From: JBHELG01 sp046263195
GTDB taxonomy: Bacteria > Actinomycetota > Nitriliruptoria > Nitriliruptorales > JAHWKO01
NCBI GenBank assembly: GCA_046263195.1
Contig: JBHELG010000064.1
Span: 1 to 22,558, forward strand
Length of the DNA stretch: 22,558 bases
Direction: 5' to 3'
Shown here: positions 21,918 to 22,558 of the stretch, piece by piece
How positions within the stretch are numbered: the first letter of the stretch is position 1
How the letters are laid out: every line of letters begins with the position of its first letter
Position numbers and translations under genes: made by a program
The notes under the pieces: generated by a model
What the model saw: only the letters and a program-made list of their open reading frames with translations
Database searches by the model: none
What the model was told of the DNA's origin: nothing

Positions 21918-22558
21918 TTACGAGGCGGATGATGTAGGTGTCTCCGGTCCGGAGAGTGCAGCACGTCGGGGACCCTCGGGTGTCGATTCAGTCAGGGGTT
22001 TGGCTAAACCGCCGGTTCTCCCCATGCTCCCATTAGCCGCATCAAGCAGAATTCGCGCGCAGAGATGCCGTCTTCTGATCGTCGTCTCTCTTCTCAGCCA
22101 CGGCAGGCTGTGACGTTCCTCCTCACGCTCCATCCAGCGCTGACTCGTCTCGACCAGCCCCGCCCGTGCGAGCCGCCTGCAGGCATGCCGCATCGAATCG
22201 ACTTGTCGGCGGGTGGGTCGGCCCCCCGCATACTCCGCGGCCAACTGGGTGATGGGCATCCATCGTGGCTCAAGGTCAACGTCAGCGTCGACCAGGAGAC
22301 GCGCGAACAGCCAGCGCTGTATAGGACCCAAGCGAGCGAGCAGATGCGGCGCGGCATGACTCCTAGCCCCAACCCGCTCAGCTAGCCTCCCAAACTCGTG
22401 CCCGTCAGCCGCAACGACGCCGGATGCGGAGCGCCGATCGGATAGCCAGACAGTAGGCGCTAGCTCGACATCGATCAGATGGCGATTGGGTACCTCCCCA
22501 CCTCCAGCGCAGACGCGCACGGCGACGTGGGGAAGCAGCGGGGACCTTACATGAGTTG
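21918..22558 (-). CDS. Winged-helix-like hypothetical protein, possibly partial at the window edge
   Basis: The frame is open on the minus strand from the right edge to the stop at 21918-21920. GTG 22520 is a possible start, giving 200 residues, but no stop lies between it and the edge, so the gene may begin outside. Residues around LGPIQRWLFARLLVDADVDL, then MPITQLAAEYAGG, then RRQVDSMRHACRRLARAGLVE follow the helix pattern of a winged-helix DNA-binding domain. A basic segment (LPWLRRETTIRRRHLCARIL) comes next, then a Pro/Ser-rich tail. Codon use is less G/C-biased than in the left part of the window, consistent with transfer. Proteins like this are common on plasmids and integrative elements, but I cannot name a family. 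Confidence 0.5.
   Translation of the reverse strand, partial: THVRSPLLPHVAVRVCAGGGEVPNRHLIDVELAPTVWLSDRRSASGVVAADGHEFGRLAERVGARSHAAPHLLARLGPIQRWLFARLLVDADVDLEPRWMPITQLAAEYAGGRPTRRQVDSMRHACRRLARAGLVETSQRWMEREEERHSLPWLRRETTIRRRHLCARILLDAANGSMGRTGGLAKPLTESTPEGPRRAALSGPETPTSSAS

Overview
The window is high-GC DNA with actinobacterial character. This rests on the strong G/C bias at third codon positions, a protein with the mycothiol-dependent maleylpyruvate isomerase fold, a LigD system split into separate genes, and at least two genes that look leaderless (a TANNNT box 6-7 nt before ATG and no ribosome site). I cannot place it more precisely. Roughly 1-18,350 is gene-dense and well conserved. Roughly 18,350-22,558 is sparse, carries tRNA fragments and a broken excisionase gene, and looks like the remains of integrated mobile DNA.

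Left part (1-6,961): a tightly coupled run of the end of a LigD-type DNA ligase gene, a LigD-type primase-polymerase gene damaged by an internal deletion and a frameshift, and a 5-formyltetrahydrofolate cyclo-ligase, joined by ATGA overlaps. Then come guaB and a DUF523 gene, overlapping by 8 nt, facing a convergent thiI. Divergent from thiI is a glucose-6-phosphate isomerase gene with a single-base frameshift.

Middle part (6,962-9,664): a molybdate operon on the minus strand in the order HTH-TOBE regulator, modA, modB. It has a readable sigma-70-type promoter with a candidate operator in its spacer. No modC follows modB; a short tandem repeat resembling the modB tail fills that space. The 470-bp divergent region also holds a perfect 14-bp palindrome, hairpins and two overlapping micro-ORFs.

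Signalling block (9,665-14,902): a membrane GAF/class III adenylate cyclase, a receiver domain fused to a thioredoxin-reductase-like flavoprotein without redox cysteines, and a histidine kinase with an N-terminal cyclic-nucleotide-binding domain. Together they could form a complete cAMP-to-phosphorelay-to-flavoenzyme circuit. This is the most interesting system in the window. Each domain is readable in the sequence; the circuit is inference.

Right part (14,931-22,558): a DUF4870 membrane protein, a DinB/MDMPI-fold protein, a small acidic repeat protein, and a secreted parallel beta-helix protein whose ribosome site lies in a strong hairpin. After these come hairpins, two tRNA 3'-end fragments in opposite orientation around a frameshifted excisionase-like gene, a hemerythrin-domain protein, and a winged-helix-like gene running off the window edge.
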